From: Schistosoma haematobium
Taxonomy: Eukaryota; Platyhelminthes; Trematoda; Strigeidida; Schistosomatidae
DNA: 64,000 nt
Direction of reading: 5' to 3'
Assembly (NCBI RefSeq): GCF_000699445.3
Contig: NW_026137051.1
Coordinates: 17,326 to 81,325 of the forward strand
Shown one piece after another: positions 21,451-33,221 of the stretch. The position numbers and the translations under genes are program-made. The notes under the pieces were generated by a model that searched no databases, was not told where the DNA came from, and was given only the letters and a program-made list of their open reading frames with translations. Every line of letters begins with the position of its first letter. Positions within the stretch are counted from its first letter, which is position 1.

Positions 21451-21780
21451 TGGTGTCCGTGTGACTATCATAACCAATGGTTGGAGATTGTGTGTGACAT
21501 GACTCACAATCGATCGATCACAATGGTATGGGTGTATACACACTCTGTCTTTCCTTAAATTGTGAGACTGAAATCGTTTCATATCTTTCTTTGTACCAAC
21601 TAATTCTTTCTTTCTGTACTATAACCTTATCTGCAATCTTTCTTTTATATCATTGAGTTAACTACTCCTATGAATCTGGTGTTCGTGTTGTTGTGCTAAT
21701 GAGGTATTGCAACTTGAACCGATGCTTATATATGTTCCTGGTCTTTTGTTGTAGCTGACTGACTGACTTCGTCCTGTTCA
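21451..21780 (+). mobile_element. RTE-like family B 3' tail
   Basis: It is closely similar to 7905-8240 (TCATAACCAATGGTTGGAG, then CACAATCGATCGATCACAAT) and ends at GCTGACTGACTGACTT. It is 5' truncated within the C-terminal codons. Confidence 0.75.
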
Positions 21781-22306
21781 CCAATTTAGGTGATCTCTTA
21801 ATGTCTTCAAATATAGCAGACTCATAACAGAGAAACATATTTATTAATTTTTTACTACATTGCATTGGATTAACAACGAACGTTATATAGATGAATCAAC
21901 TCGAATAGAAACGGTTGTGAAATGAAATCCTAGTAGTGATTACTACTACTACTACCACTACTAGTACTATTCACTCTACTGTTACCGTGGTGTGTACTAC
22001 TTATATTGACATAAGTAGTAGATGATGTTAGTCGTAAACAGAAGGTCTGGCAGCAGAGACACAAGAGGATTGAATAGTAAAGAATGGGAAAAGAATGCAA
22101 TTTGTATGAAAATGTAAGAACAATGAAGTCTGAGTGATTATGAGACGACAACTGATGGATATTTTGCTAAGTACGTATTTACTATTTGATTATTAGATTT
22201 TATTAGCAAGTCCTGTAATTTTGTGTTAAACGCATTCTATTGTTCCCACTGGTGTTCTGTTCGCTAAGTTTCTACTACATCTATCAAACATTTTTTCTTT
22301 CAATAG

Positions 22307-22337
22307 GTGGAGAGAAAACTAATCAGTCAGTTAAAAT
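22307..22337 (+). CDS. ADGB: Androglobin-like 31-nt microexon
   Basis: A pyrimidine-rich acceptor (TTTTTTCTTTCAATAG) and donor AAAAT|GTGAGT bound it. It reads (R)GEKTNQSVK plus two bases. It converts phase 1 (from 19789) into phase 2, exactly what the exon at 25409 requires, which begins with a single base. This is the only arrangement I found that connects the two larger exons in frame. Confidence 0.6.
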
Positions 22338-22444
22338 GTGAGTTGATTTTCATGTTTTGTATATAATCAGTGTAATAAAAAAATGATCCCAATTTGATGA
22401 GTGAATAAATGAAGTCGATATGATTCTTTGTTTAACTGTTATTT

Positions 22445-22965
22445 CATTTATTTATTTATATATTTAAACACAAGGAGGCACCAAATAGATATGCGCCACA
22501 TAAATCATTCAATTTGTTTGAGGGTTGTGATACTACCCGGGTGCTCAAACCGAAGCAAGCGGTTTACTCAAGGGGCCACAACCAGAGCCTTCGACCCAAA
22601 GGTCTAATCCACAAGGCAGTGGAGCAACGTAAGGAGGTGTTGTCCCGGAGTAGTCGATGACCAACAATGGTTGCATACACCATTTGTTTCCTTAGGATCC
22701 TGGAGCCCATGTTCACCATTAGTTCGGAATGAGGGTTTTCCAACCTCGATAGGGGGATCCTCCATATTCACCAACCTGGTTAAAGCGCCGAACATTCACT
22801 TTTTGTTCTCTCAATTTCGTAAACAATACCCCTCACCGAGAGAATGCAGTGAGTAGGACTTCCTTGACGGTGGTTATATGCACGTGGCTATATGAGAGCA
22901 TTTGGAGAGGGAGAGCTTAATCTCTCCACTCTCGACCGTACCAGAGCATTTGGGGGCCATTGTTT
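22445..22965 (-). repeat. IR-A dispersed repeat
   Basis: A copy with the T-rich end, a GGAGGCACCAAATAGATATG segment, CCCGGGTGCTCAAACC, and the CTCTCCACTCTCGACCGTACC end. Confidence 0.65.
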
Positions 22966-23204
22966 CATATATTCTTGCGTATCAATCATAACAATATGAT
23001 AAATATCTTTTCATGAATTTCGACTTCAAGTCATTCAACACTATTATTGATAATGGTAACAATTAACTATAGGAGTAAATTTTAAACCTGATTGTAACTA
23101 GAATAGTATGGCATTTATATGTGCTTTTAGTTTATTCCTAAAAACGCTAACTAACAATATAATACTGTTAACCCGTCGTAAAGGTTGATGGCTATCTGTT
23201 CAGT

Positions 23205-23345
23205 GAATGATACGTTAGTATTTGACATGTAAATTATTGGACTTGAGGTTAAGTGTAAACATCAACCTTGAGGAGTTATAGCAGGTAAATACAACTGATA
23301 ATCTCTAAATAGGATGAAATGCTCAATCGGGATTCTAATATTATT
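23205..23345 (+). mobile_element. Smα-type SINE relic
   Basis: A remnant of the Smα head and hammerhead (GCAGGTAAATACAACTGATAA, GGATGAAAT). The core boxes are broken. The 23346-23934 stretch after it shows nothing recognisable. Confidence 0.5.
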
Positions 23346-23934
23346 CACACATTGTACACTTTAAAACAATCGTTTAGTTCAAATTAGACTATCCCATTTT
23401 TTCTTAACTGAAATGTTCTAAGTGATGAACATACCTATACATTTTATCTCTATGATAACTGTAAAATTGAGTCTCTCGGCACTTTTGTAACTGGATAAGC
23501 AACTATTAAATATAGGGGATTGTCGCTTTATATGTGCGTATCGACTCTGTTGAATTCACAGTCTTATTGCCTTGATAATCTTGATAAGTTGGAACCACTG
23601 ACGTCCTTCCATCCACTCCAATTCCCACAACACAAAGTGAGAACACGAAAGATTGTTGTGATGAAGATTTACTGACTCTTTGAAAACCCGTCTCCAAAAA
23701 AATTTCAAAATCACACCATCTTTAGACTATAATACAATCATTTATATAACAAGTTTATAGTACATAAAGGGGGAAGTAATTACAGTTACTGTAAAAGCAC
23801 ATACAATAAATGTAGTTCACCTGAATTATCAGAGGGAATAAAGTTGTCACTATGGGCGAGAGTTCATACTTGTCCTGTAGAACAAAGTTTATACTGAATT
23901 GATACAAAAAATGTTTTTGATTCAGATTATGACA

Positions 23935-24300
23935 TGATTGATTTTAGACCACAATTGAAAACCTGGAAGCACTGGAAGGCCGTTTCGTCCTATTGTGGGA
24001 CTGCTTAGCAGTGCGCATCCACAAACCTCCTCGCGGGTCCGAACACAGGGCCTTTAGTTTCACGCACGAACGCTTAACCTCTTGACCACTGAGTTTGCTG
24101 GCATCCGACGGTGTTAATGTCCAACTTGAACAAATCTACGAAATCGCGCGATCATCTTCCATTGTAATGAGGTAGATACCTGTCTCTATCCAACACGGAC
24201 TAGCTCCACTGGTCATAGCTTCTCACTGGAACTCCCAGAATTCCCTCGCGAAGCTAGTCACTAGTGAGGAGAAAAAGGAGTGACCTGAAAATGTCACCTT
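23935..24300 (-). mobile_element. SINE2, near full length, minus strand
   Basis: It runs from the tail through the hammerhead (first core box CTAAGCA, inactive) and the tRNA-like boxes (GGTCCGAACAC, TTGACCACTGAG) to the leader ending in AGTCACTAGTGAGGAG. It shows that a complete unit is about 370-400 bp. Confidence 0.75.
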
Positions 24301-24340
24301 AAACGTAGTTCAAACTCTGACCAACGTTCATAATGAATTG

Positions 24341-24342
<2 letters not shown>

Positions 24343-24430
<88 letters not shown>
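24343..24430. repeat. (AT)n microsatellite, ~88 bp
   Basis: An uninterrupted AT dinucleotide tract. Confidence 0.95.
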
Positions 24431-24431
<1 letters not shown>

Positions 24432-24782
24432 CCCTAACTAATTTCATCTTCTTATCATCCCTTTCTTATCAAGCGTATATATTACTTATATGATTCCATG
24501 ACCTACGAATTTAGCACTATTCCTTATGATTAATCACATGATATTCTCTTGTTTTAGTCGAAACTTTGTTTGTATAAGAACTGATTCAATGTATTGACTG
24601 AGGATCTTGAATTTCTGTATGATAGCCTGACTATATTTATCCACTAATAATTCACTATCATTTATGGACAACTTTGAGCGACGCCAGACTGACCATGAGA
24701 GTGTGCGCTTAATAACTAAGATCAAATAAATGTTATAAACCAGTGTGAAGTATTAGAATTATGATTCACAATTGATGGGGGG

Positions 24783-24904
24783 GGGTTGTTGTTCATCACG
24801 AACTGACATCAGCTATAATATCAAAACTCAATTTAAAGAAATAGATGAATGAATTTTGCTCTAACCTCCGAAACCCAATGAACTTATACCTGATTAGTCC
24901 ATCG
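24783..24904 (+). mobile_element. Merlin-related fragment
   Basis: It holds the family block TTCATCACGAACTGACATCAG, then ACTTATACCTGATTAGTCCATC. It is cut by the IR-A copy that follows. Confidence 0.55.
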
Positions 24905-25335
24905 TTTGCCCCCAAATGCCCTGGTGCAGACGAGAGTGGGGAGAGTCCGCTCTCCCATTCGAAATGCTCTCACATGGTCACGCGTATATAGCCTCTGCCA
25001 AGGAAGTCCTACTCACTGCCTTCTCCTGGCGGAGGTGTTGTTTACGAAATTGAGAGGACGAAAAGCGAGTGTCCAGTGCTTTAACAGGATTCCAAACCAA
25101 TGGTGCACATGGGCTCCAGTATCCTGAAGGAACAAATGGCGTATGGACCAATTTTTGGTCACCGGCTTCCATGAGACTGTATCTCCTTACGATGCTCCTT
25201 TGCCTTGTGGATCAGACCTTCAGGTCATAGGCTCTGTGTGTGGTCCCCTAAGAAAACCATCCGCTCTTGTTAGGGCACCTGGGCAGTATCACAGCCCTCA
25301 TACATATCGAATGAGATTTGTGTGGCGCATATGTT
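24905..25335 (+). repeat. IR-A dispersed repeat, adjacent to a host exon
   Basis: A plus-strand IR-A (GCCCCCAAATGCCCTGGT to TTTGTGTGGCGCATATG) ending about 70 bp before the acceptor of the exon at 25409. Its frame happens to be open into that exon, so a conceptual ORF starting at 25143 is a chance fusion of repeat, intron end and exon. Confidence 0.7.
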
Positions 25336-25408
25336 CATCCTTCAATTATAGTTTTACCAATAACTCTTCTTTTTTTTTCTTATTCCATCGATTTACTTTG
25401 GTTTATAG

Positions 25409-26103
25409 TAATCCAATTGAAGAAACAATTATTAATCGTTGGAATCAACCAATCATTAATCCTGATCTATTAATTGCTATAGTACGTATACAATCATTCT
25501 ATCGTGGTTGTCGTGTTCGAAATACAATACGTTTAAGTCAAACCAAATATCTAATAGAAACTTTATTATCTATCATCAATTCACAGAATAAATCAAATAT
25601 AGATAATAATCATTTGATGCATAAGCGATCATTATTAAGAATTAAACGTTTATCAATTGGTTGGATGTCTTGTTTAAATGTATTACGACAAGGTCATTTA
25701 CAATGTGAGGCGGGAAATCGATTAATTGAAAACTTAATTCTTACTAATTCCAAAACTACTACTGGTAATATTAATAATAATAATAATAGTAGTAGTATAC
25801 AAAATAAATTATATAAAGATATGAATTCTTATTTAAGTATTAAAGAATATTCTGGTAACTATGGTGATATACCATCACCATGTCCAATGCATCATACAGG
25901 ACCAGAATTACATCATATGAATCAATTACATAATTCATTACATCAAGATTGGATTCATTTATTATTTCGTGATTGTATTTATTCATCAAAATGTTTAAAA
26001 AATGAGAGCATAATAATCAATGATGAAGAAGAAATTCAATATTCATTTCGTTTAAAAACTACTATACCGGATAGTTATATCCTATTGATCAATAATGATA
26101 ATG
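25409..26103 (+). CDS. ADGB: Androglobin-like exon with IQ motif
   Basis: Acceptor TTTGGTTTATAG and donor AATG|GTAAGT bound the exon. Early on it encodes LLIAIVRIQSFYRGCRVRN, a clear IQ calmodulin-binding motif (IQxxxRGxxxR). In androglobins an IQ motif sits inside the permuted globin, between the last helices and the displaced A/B helices, so this placement fits well. Downstream are KRLSIGWMSCLNVL, an Asn/Ser repeat, a His-rich segment (GPELHHMNQLHNSLHQDW), then FRLKTTIPDSYILLIN. It enters with one base (phase 2 before it) and leaves in phase 1 to the exon at 29114. Confidence 0.85.
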
Positions 26104-26149
26104 GTAAGTTTACAATATGTACAATAAGTAACTATATATGAGTAGTATA

Positions 26150-26420
26150 TAGTTATGGATGAGCCAATCAGAAGTGTCTGAAGGATTTCAAGGTTACGGT
26201 GCCAATTCCACTACCTGATGTTAACGTAAAATCGGTTCATACAAAACCTGATAATTGAGGGGTTATAACTAATAAAACGGCGAGGCTAAAATTTATCGAC
26301 AAACCAATCATGTATAAGATAATAGGTTTCGGATTTTGGCGCTAAATTCATTTATCCATTTGGCTAAATAAAGTTTTATCATTATAGCTGATGTCAGTTC
26401 ATGATGAAAACCTCATATAT
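26150..26420 (-). mobile_element. Merlin-related fragment
   Basis: Reverse complement of the right half of the 5622-6420 element: a terminal GGATGAGCCAATCAG, then TTTCAAGGTTACGGTGCCAA, up to CTGATGTCAGTTCATGATG. It is followed by a short AT repeat. Confidence 0.6.
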
Positions 26421-26694
26421 ATATATATCCTAAGCTACAAATCAAAGTGACAACATGTGTTTACAAAATAAGAAGTAGCTTTTAAGTAGTTTGATGAATA
26501 ATATTCAAGATTTTAGAGTAATAAATGTTCAGTTGAACTTTATGACTGGACACCAGTACAAATCCAGTTCTAACCTGTTTACCGTATCCCACAGTCAGCT
26601 ACTCTATAAGAAACAGCTAGTCTATTGGATAAAGGTCAACTTTACTTGGTGATAAGATTTGACACTGAAAACCAATAGATAAAAATATTTCACA

Positions 26695-26800
26695 GGTTGA
26701 AATCATGAGTCGATGGAAGCTAGACCACCATGGAAAACCTGGAAGCACTGGAGTGCCGTTTCATCCTAGTATGGGACTCCTCAGCAGTGGGCATCCATTC
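26695..26800 (-). mobile_element. SINE2, minus arm
   Basis: Tail and hammerhead in reverse (CTGAGGA and GAAAC kept, cleavage GTC changed). It meets a plus-strand copy near 26800. Confidence 0.65.
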
Positions 26801-27205
26801 TGATAATAATCAACTGCTCACTAGTGACTGACTTCAGGAAAAACTCCTAGAGTTCTAGTGAGAAGCCGTTACCAGTGGAGTTCAACCAGTCTGTCGTGAG
26901 ATAACAACTCACTAAAGACAATGGTGTACGGTGGCGCAACTTCGTGGATTAGTCGAAGTTAGACATTAACACCGTTAGATGCCGGCTCAGTGGTCTAGTG
27001 GTTAAGTGCTCACGCGCGAAGCTAGTAGGTCCTGGGTTCGAACCCCGCGTGGTGCGGGACCGTGGATGCGCACTGCTGAGGAGTCCCATACTAGGACGAA
27101 ACGGCCGTCCAGTGCTTCCAGGTTTTCCATGGTGGTCTAGCTTCCATCGACTCATGATTTCAACCTGTGAAATTTCTAAAAAATAACTCTCCACAAAACC
27201 CATTC
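26801..27205 (+). mobile_element. SINE2, full-length plus copy
   Basis: It begins with the end-to-start junction sequence (TCTGATAATAATCAACTGC, then TCACTAGTGACTGACTTC). It then has the leader, an A box (GGCTCAGTGGTCTAGTGG), a B box (GGGTTCGAACCCCGC), an intact hammerhead (27068-27116) and the tail. Confidence 0.8.
27068..27116 (+). ncRNA. Hammerhead ribozyme in SINE2, core intact
   Basis: CTGAGGA at 27076-27082, stem II TCC/GGA around a CATACTA loop, GAAAC, stem III ACG/CGT, cleavage after GTC. Stem I is GCACTG/CAGTGC. All core positions that I can check match the hammerhead consensus. Confidence 0.8.
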
Positions 27206-27209
27206 TGAG

Positions 27210-28247
27210 ATTAAAATATCACTGAAAATCAGGGGACACAGGTAAATAGTTTTATTCATATTCATGACTATCGAGTCATCTAGCGTTATCTAATTTTCAG
27301 TCATTCTGATACATCTTATATTCGAGCGATTTTGCACAAATTTCCTTATTATTTCCTGCTCCCCAAAACTCTTATACTCTTGAACGACGAACGAATAGTA
27401 AATATGAAAGAAGTTTAACTTTGGAGCTTAGTTTATGTACAGAGTTGGGGAAACGTAAGTACTCGAGAAGCTTTCACGCTGTGAAACATCGGATCTAATT
27501 CCTGCTTGATGATGTAGTGAACACAGTACAAGGATATTAATGTAATTAGATGTGAGATTCTGGAAAACATACTAAAATTGGTAGTTGTCCACTCAGGATA
27601 ATGAAAAACTAACGTCTTTCTCTGAATTCTCTCGGATGTTTCTAAAAAACTCTGATTATTCGAAGTAATTTCAGTATTTATCTTAGTTCTTATAATTTTC
27701 AAGTGAATTGTATATATACGCATGAGTTGCGTTCTTTCGGGCTCCTTGTGAAATACATATTTTTCTGATTAGGGCTTGCCTTCTCCTTTTAGTTAACAGC
27801 GCTGAGGTACAGGTAAATAGCCTGGCTTGTCCTGTTGTTTTCTTGCTGTCTTTCGTTCCGTTTGCTGATCCTAGGTGATATCTTAATCCCTTGAACATAG
27901 AACCAATAAATGACCATTTTCAACGGAGTGAAATGAGAAATATAAAGTGTTGGATTCTGAATTGGTAGTTTAACACTATCATGTTCACTGTTGATCATAT
28001 GTTGGATAACGAATTGAACTATGATTATGTATTACTCAAAATGATGAAATAAATGTAATACATAAAGTTTTATAGTTTTCTAAAGCTTTTTATCTCATAT
28101 CAATCAGTGATATTGATCTGTAGTTATGAATGTAAAATATGATTGTTCATTGGGTGTGAACGAATAGGCACTTGACCTATGAACTAGAAAATATGTGATT
28201 TCCATTCCTCTCCTTGATTTATACACCGGACTCATGGAGAGTGATCA
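27210..28247. other. Intronic sequence with no recognised feature
   Basis: Several short overlapping ORFs are present, but none has paired splice sites, a known domain or a consistent codon pattern. Confidence 0.35.
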
Positions 28248-28975
28248 CTTGTAACTTCATTGTGAAACATGGCCTGTAAGAGTAGAGGATATTCGTAGGT
28301 TACTAGTATCCGATCATAGGTGTCTTCGAATCATTGATCGTATATCCTGAGGCAACTGAGTAAGTAATCCAGTTGTTAAGAAACGGGTACTAGATAAGGG
28401 TGGCAAATCAATTGATGAAGTAGTGAAACTTCATCAGTTGAGATGGCTGGGACACGTGTTATGTATGCCCAAACACCAACCGCCTCGAAGAGCAATGCTT
28501 TACGGTATAGGAGTAGGTTGGAAGAAGACTAGGAGCGGCCAGAACAAAACACGGCACGAATTCATGAAGTCACTGGCAAGTTAACTGAGCCATATTGGTA
28601 GGTGTAGACTACCTTGTTGGGATCCGCGGGACGATAGTAAGCGATTGTTAGAGACCTTGAATGACATGACTCAAGATTGTTTGAAATGGTGTGCGCAAGG
28701 TGCATTCACTCTTTGTGTTCTCCCAAATTCTAATCTTCTGAATTCTTCATATCCCATTTTTTCTTTCCAAATTCCTTTCACTGTATTATACTCATTGAAT
28801 AACATTTTCAAACCTCAATCTTTCCGATTACTTCTTATACTTTTACTAACTCTACCACTATAGGATTTAGATGGACAATTGTATCTCTGTGCTGATGTGG
28901 TATAGCAACTTGAAATGATGTACATACGTACAAAATTCTACTTTGTTACTGACTAACTGATTGAATCTGGTTGTT
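28248..28975 (+). mobile_element. RTE-like family B, C-terminal domain and 3' end
   Basis: Frames broken by stops encode RWLGHVLCMPKH, then GVGWKKTRSGQNK, then the family 3' end. It is the forward counterpart of 36416-37125. Confidence 0.7.
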
Positions 28976-29113
28976 TATTCTGGATTGTAAATCCTAGATA
29001 TGATATGAAGTGATTAGTTATATAAAGTACTTCTAAAAGCAAGAAAAATATCATAAACTATCCACTTTACCACTCCCCTTTCTATATATATGTATGTTTT
29101 CCTTTTTTTATAG

Positions 29114-29394
29114 GTGAAATCATTCATCCATCCATTGAATATCCTTATAGTTGGTTAAATCTTAAAGAAAATAAACATGGATATAGTTTATTAGGATTAG
29201 TAACTAATCATATAACACCTATACCAAATGGTAAATGGAATTTACAATTATTAGGACCAGGTATCATTGGTAATGAAAATCTTCCTAAACCATTAAATAC
29301 AACATTAAATTTATGGTCAAATTTTCATGTTATTGAATTAGAAGATTATTATGAACCAAATCGGAAAAATCTATTATTTCGACGTAGAATTATA
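29114..29394 (+). CDS. ADGB: Androglobin-like exon (YSLLGLVTNHITPIPNGKW)
   Basis: Acceptor TTTTTTTATAG and donor ATTATA|GTAAGT bound the exon. It encodes SIEYPYSWLNLKENKHG, then YSLLGLVTNHITPIPNGKW and NLQLLGPGIIGNENLP, ending in a basic FRRRII. The predominantly β-strand, 'P.G.W.L.L.G' composition fits the conserved C-terminal region of androglobins that follows the globin. Phase 1 in, phase 0 out. Confidence 0.8.
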
Positions 29395-29479
29395 GTAAGT
29401 TTATTTATATAGTAACTGCCTTATTTGTTGTTAGGGAATCATTTTTAAAACTAGTTAACCCTGAACAACTATTTTATTT

Positions 29480-29498
29480 AAGTATATGACTGATTAAC
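29480..29498 (+). repeat. 19-bp target-site duplication (left)
   Basis: AAGTATATGACTGATTAAC is repeated exactly at 32708-32726, bracketing the SR2 copy. The length is typical of a non-LTR insertion. Confidence 0.95.
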
Positions 29499-32400
29499 TC
29501 CGCCTGTAGCTCTTATAGGGTTGCTCCCGGTCACAAGCCTGGGAAAAGTAGGAGAGTTGGGCATGGGGTTAGCGTCCCCATCCCGTAGAAAACCAACTCG
29601 CTAAAAAACGCTTACCAGAAAAAATAATCCAAACCATTTCAACTCTGCCCTGGGAGTTAGAAGGTCTTCATTTAGAAGAATTATGACGCTTCATGGTGAA
29701 AGCCGAGTTCCTTCGGAAGCCACGAGGCCGATGCCCCTTCTAACAACCAGAGCAAAAATTTTTATAGGTACATGGAACGTTCGAACAATGTGGGAAACCG
29801 GGAAGACCAGTCAAATATCAATGGAAATGAGGAGATACAACTTAGCAGTACTGGGAATCAGCGAAACCCACTGGACCCAAGCTGGACAGAAAAGGCTAGC
29901 TACGGGAGAGATGCTGCTATACTCCGGTCACGAAGAGGACAATGCTCCACACACTCAGGGAGTCGCTCTTATGCTGTCCAAAGTAGCACGAAATGCACTT
30001 GTAGGATGGGAATCTCACGGATCCAGAATCATCAAAGCATCATTCAAAACAAAGAAGGAGGGGATCACAATGAATATTATCCAATGTTATGTACCCAACA
30101 ATGATAGCAACGACGAAATTAAAGATCAGTTCTACGAGCGGCTGCAGTCAATCATTGAGAAATGCCCAAGAAAGGATCTAACTATTCTGATGGGAGATCT
30201 AAATGCCAAAGTCGGAATAGACAACACTAGATATGAAGATATTATGGGACGACATGGACTGGGAGAAAGAAACAAAAATGGAGAAAGATTTGCAAATCTA
30301 TGTGCATTCAACAAATTGGTCATAGGAGGCACAATATTTCCACACAAGCGTATACATTAGGCTACATGGATCTCACCGGACCACACTACAGAGAACCAAA
30401 TAGATCATATTTGCATCAACAAAAAATTCCGAAGGACAATGGAAGATGTGAGAACCAAGAGAGGTGCTGACGTAGCTTCAGATCACCACCTAGTTGTAGC
30501 CAATTTGAAACTGAAGCTAAAAAAGAACTGGACAAGTGGACAAACAGCAATACAAAGGTTCAATACAGCCTTCCTTCGAGATACTAACAAACTCAATGAA
30601 TTCAAGATAGCTCTCAACAACAGGTTCCAAGCCTTACAAGATCTACTGAAAGAAGAAGAAACTACTATGAAGGAAAACTGGCAAGGCATCAAGGAAGCAT
30701 TAACTTCAACGTGTCAAGAGGTTCTCGGTCTAAAGAAATACCATCATAAGGAATGGATCTCTACAGAAACACTGGACAAGATCAAAGAAAGGAAGAACAA
30801 GAAGGCAGCAATAAACAACAGCCGAACACGAGCAGAGAAAGTCCAAGCACAAGCTGAATACATAGAAGCAAACAAACAAGTGAAGAGGAGCATTAGAGCC
30901 GACAAGAAGAAATACGTTGAAGAACTAGCAACGACGGCAGAAAAAGCTGCTAGAGAAGGAAATATGAAACAGCTTTACGATACAACGAAGAAACTATCAG
31001 GGAAATACAGTAAACCAGAGAGGCCGGTCAAAGACAAAGAAGGCAGGAAAATCACCGAAATTCAACAAAAGCGTAACAGATGGGTAGAATACTTCGAGGA
31101 ACTCCTGAATAGGCCGGCTCCAGTGAATCCACCGGACATCGAAGCAGCACACATAGATCTTCCTATAGATGTCAATCCACCAACTACGGAAGAAATTAGA
31201 ATGGCCGTCAGACAAATCAAGAACGGCAAAGCAGCAGGACCCGACAACATACCAGCTGAAGCACTGAAATCAGACATCGAAGCAACCACAAGCATGCTTT
31301 ATCTTCTATTCAAAAAGATTTGGGAGGAGGAACAAGTGCCGATGGACTGGAAAGAAGGAGACCTCGTCAAGATTCCAAAGAAAGGAGATCTGGGCAAATG
31401 TGAAAACTACAGAGGCATCACACTACTGTCAGTACCACGGAAAGTCTCTAACTGTGTTCCTGAACCGGATGAAAGATGCAGTAGACGCCCAACTTCGAGA
31501 TCAACAAGCTGGATTCCGTAAGGATCGGTCGTGCGCAGACCAAATTGCAACACTAGGGATCATCGTCGAACAATCAGTTGAGTGGAACTCATCACTATAC
31601 ATCAACTTCATTGATTATGAAAAGGCATTCGACAGTGTAGATAGGAAGACATTATGGAAACTTCTTCAACACTACGGAGTTCCTGAGAAGATTGTCAATA
31701 TTATCCGGAATTCACACGACGGACTACAGTGCAAAGTAGTGCATGGAGGACAGCTGACAGATGCATTCCAAGTAAGGACCGGAGTCAGACAAGGCTGTTT
31801 ACTCTCTCCCTTCCTCTTTCTTCTGGTGGTCGACTGGATTATGAAGACCTCAGCATCTGAAGTAAAACACGGAATACAATGGACAGCTCAGAATCAATTA
31901 GACGATTTGGACTTCGCAGATGACCTAGCCCTCCTATCACGTACACACGAACAGATGCAGATGAAGACAGCCAGTGTAGCAGCAGTCTCTGCATCAGTAG
32001 GCCTCAGCATACACAAAGGGAAAACTAAGGTCCTCAAATTCGAAGTGGAGAACAGCAATCCAATCACACTTGGTGGCGAAACTCTGGAAGATGTAGAGTC
32101 CTTCACATACCTGGGAAGCATCATCGATGAACAAGGAGGATCCGATGCAGACGTAAAGGCGAGGATCGGCAAAGCAACGGTCGCATTCCTACAATTGAAG
32201 AACATATGGAACTAAAAACAACTTTCAACCAATATCAAAGTGAGAATCTTCAATACGAACGTCAAGGCAATTCTACTGTATGGAGCTGAAACTTGGAGAA
32301 CTACAACAACCACAATCAAGAAAGTACAAGTATTTATAAACAGCTGTCTACACAAGATACTCAACATCCATTGGCCGGACACCATCAGCAATAGCCTTCT

Positions 32401-32707
32401 GTGGGAGAGAACAAACCAACTTCCAGCTGAAGAGGAAATTAGGAAAAGACGATGGAAATGGATAGGACATACATTACGCAAATCGTCAAACTGCATCACG
32501 AAGCAAGCCCTAACTTGGAACCCTGATGGGAAGCGAAAAAGCGGAAGGCCAAAGAACACATTACGTCGGATAATAGAAGCAGATATGAAAACGATGAATT
32601 ACAACTGGACGGAGCTAGAAAGGATTGCCCAGGACAGGGTTGGATGGAGAACGCTGGTGAGCGGCCTATGCTCCTTCATGAGGAGTAACAGGCGTAAGTA
32701 AGTCAGT
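29499..32707 (+). mobile_element. SR2 (RTE clade) non-LTR retrotransposon, complete ends
   Basis: The element runs from its 5' untranslated start (TCCGCCTGTAGCTCTTATAG) to its 3' end (TAACAGGCGTAAGTAAGTCAG) and is 3209 bp long. It lies in the intron between the host exons at 29114 and 34033, in the same orientation as the gene. It is flanked by a perfect 19-bp duplication, so it is a single insertion event. Coding lesions make it inactive. Confidence 0.9.
29683..32701 (+). pseudogene. SR2 endonuclease-reverse transcriptase, disabled
   Basis: An apurinic-type endonuclease region comes first: GTWNVRTMWE near 29767, GISETHW, MGDLNAKVG near 30190, SDHHLV near 30480. The RT follows: NGKAAGPDNIPAE near 31225, QAGFRKDRSCADQ, DYEKAFDSVD near 31616, TGVRQGCLLSPFLF near 31780, DFADDLALL near 31913. 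The C-terminal domain has [10 protein letters not shown] near 32456. Lesions seen are an in-frame TAG at 30358, a frameshift near 31430-31450, and a TAA at about 32213. The rest aligns smoothly, so few changes separate it from an active source. Confidence 0.9.
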
Positions 32708-32726
32708 AAGTATATGACTGATTAAC

Positions 32727-33221
32727 AAAGTATGTTCATAACTGTACCTTTGGATTGAACATAAGAGATCTAGAACCTTTATTAGACTACGAGGCATAGC
32801 TTTAAACATTGATATGTCTAACGTCAGTCAATTCATGACATAACTATTTCATTCTAGTATGTGATTTATCAACAGAGCATGTTCATAACCCTGACTTTGG
32901 ATTGAATGTAGGAGACCTCAAACCTTTAGACTACTAAGTTTGAATGTAAAGATTTCTATTTCTAAATTCAATCAATTCCTGAATTCTATAGCTTATAGGT
33001 TCTTATTCGGATTTCAAGAATTACTAGTAAACATATGATGATTGTTATGATAGGGTATATATTCCAGTTTATGTAATTTGAAGTTCATATTATCAATCTC
33101 ATATAGCATCATTGTTCACTTCTGCGAATAAGTTATGAAGAAACGATTGTTAAGTGCTATGTAGATTTCAATGGTTCTCTATCTCATAACAGTTATCGAA
33201 TAAGCTAAATAAAATTAGAGT
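32727..33221. other. Intronic sequence with no recognised feature
   Basis: It contains two similar ~100-bp segments (around 32715-32830 and 32860-32960, each with GGATTGAA, then CTCAAACCTTTA-like text). This suggests a local tandem duplication of unknown origin. Confidence 0.4.

Noticed and set aside
24343..24430. Possible regulatory role of the AT tract
   Set aside because: It is a plain dinucleotide repeat, with nothing linking it to regulation.
25143..26141. A single 332-codon gene starting at 25143
   Set aside because: The first ~65 codons are an IR-A repeat and the next ~20 are the intron's pyrimidine-rich end; only 25409-26103 is host coding sequence.
29772..30104. Second plus-strand ORF inside SR2
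   Set aside because: It is an alternate frame of the SR2 endonuclease.
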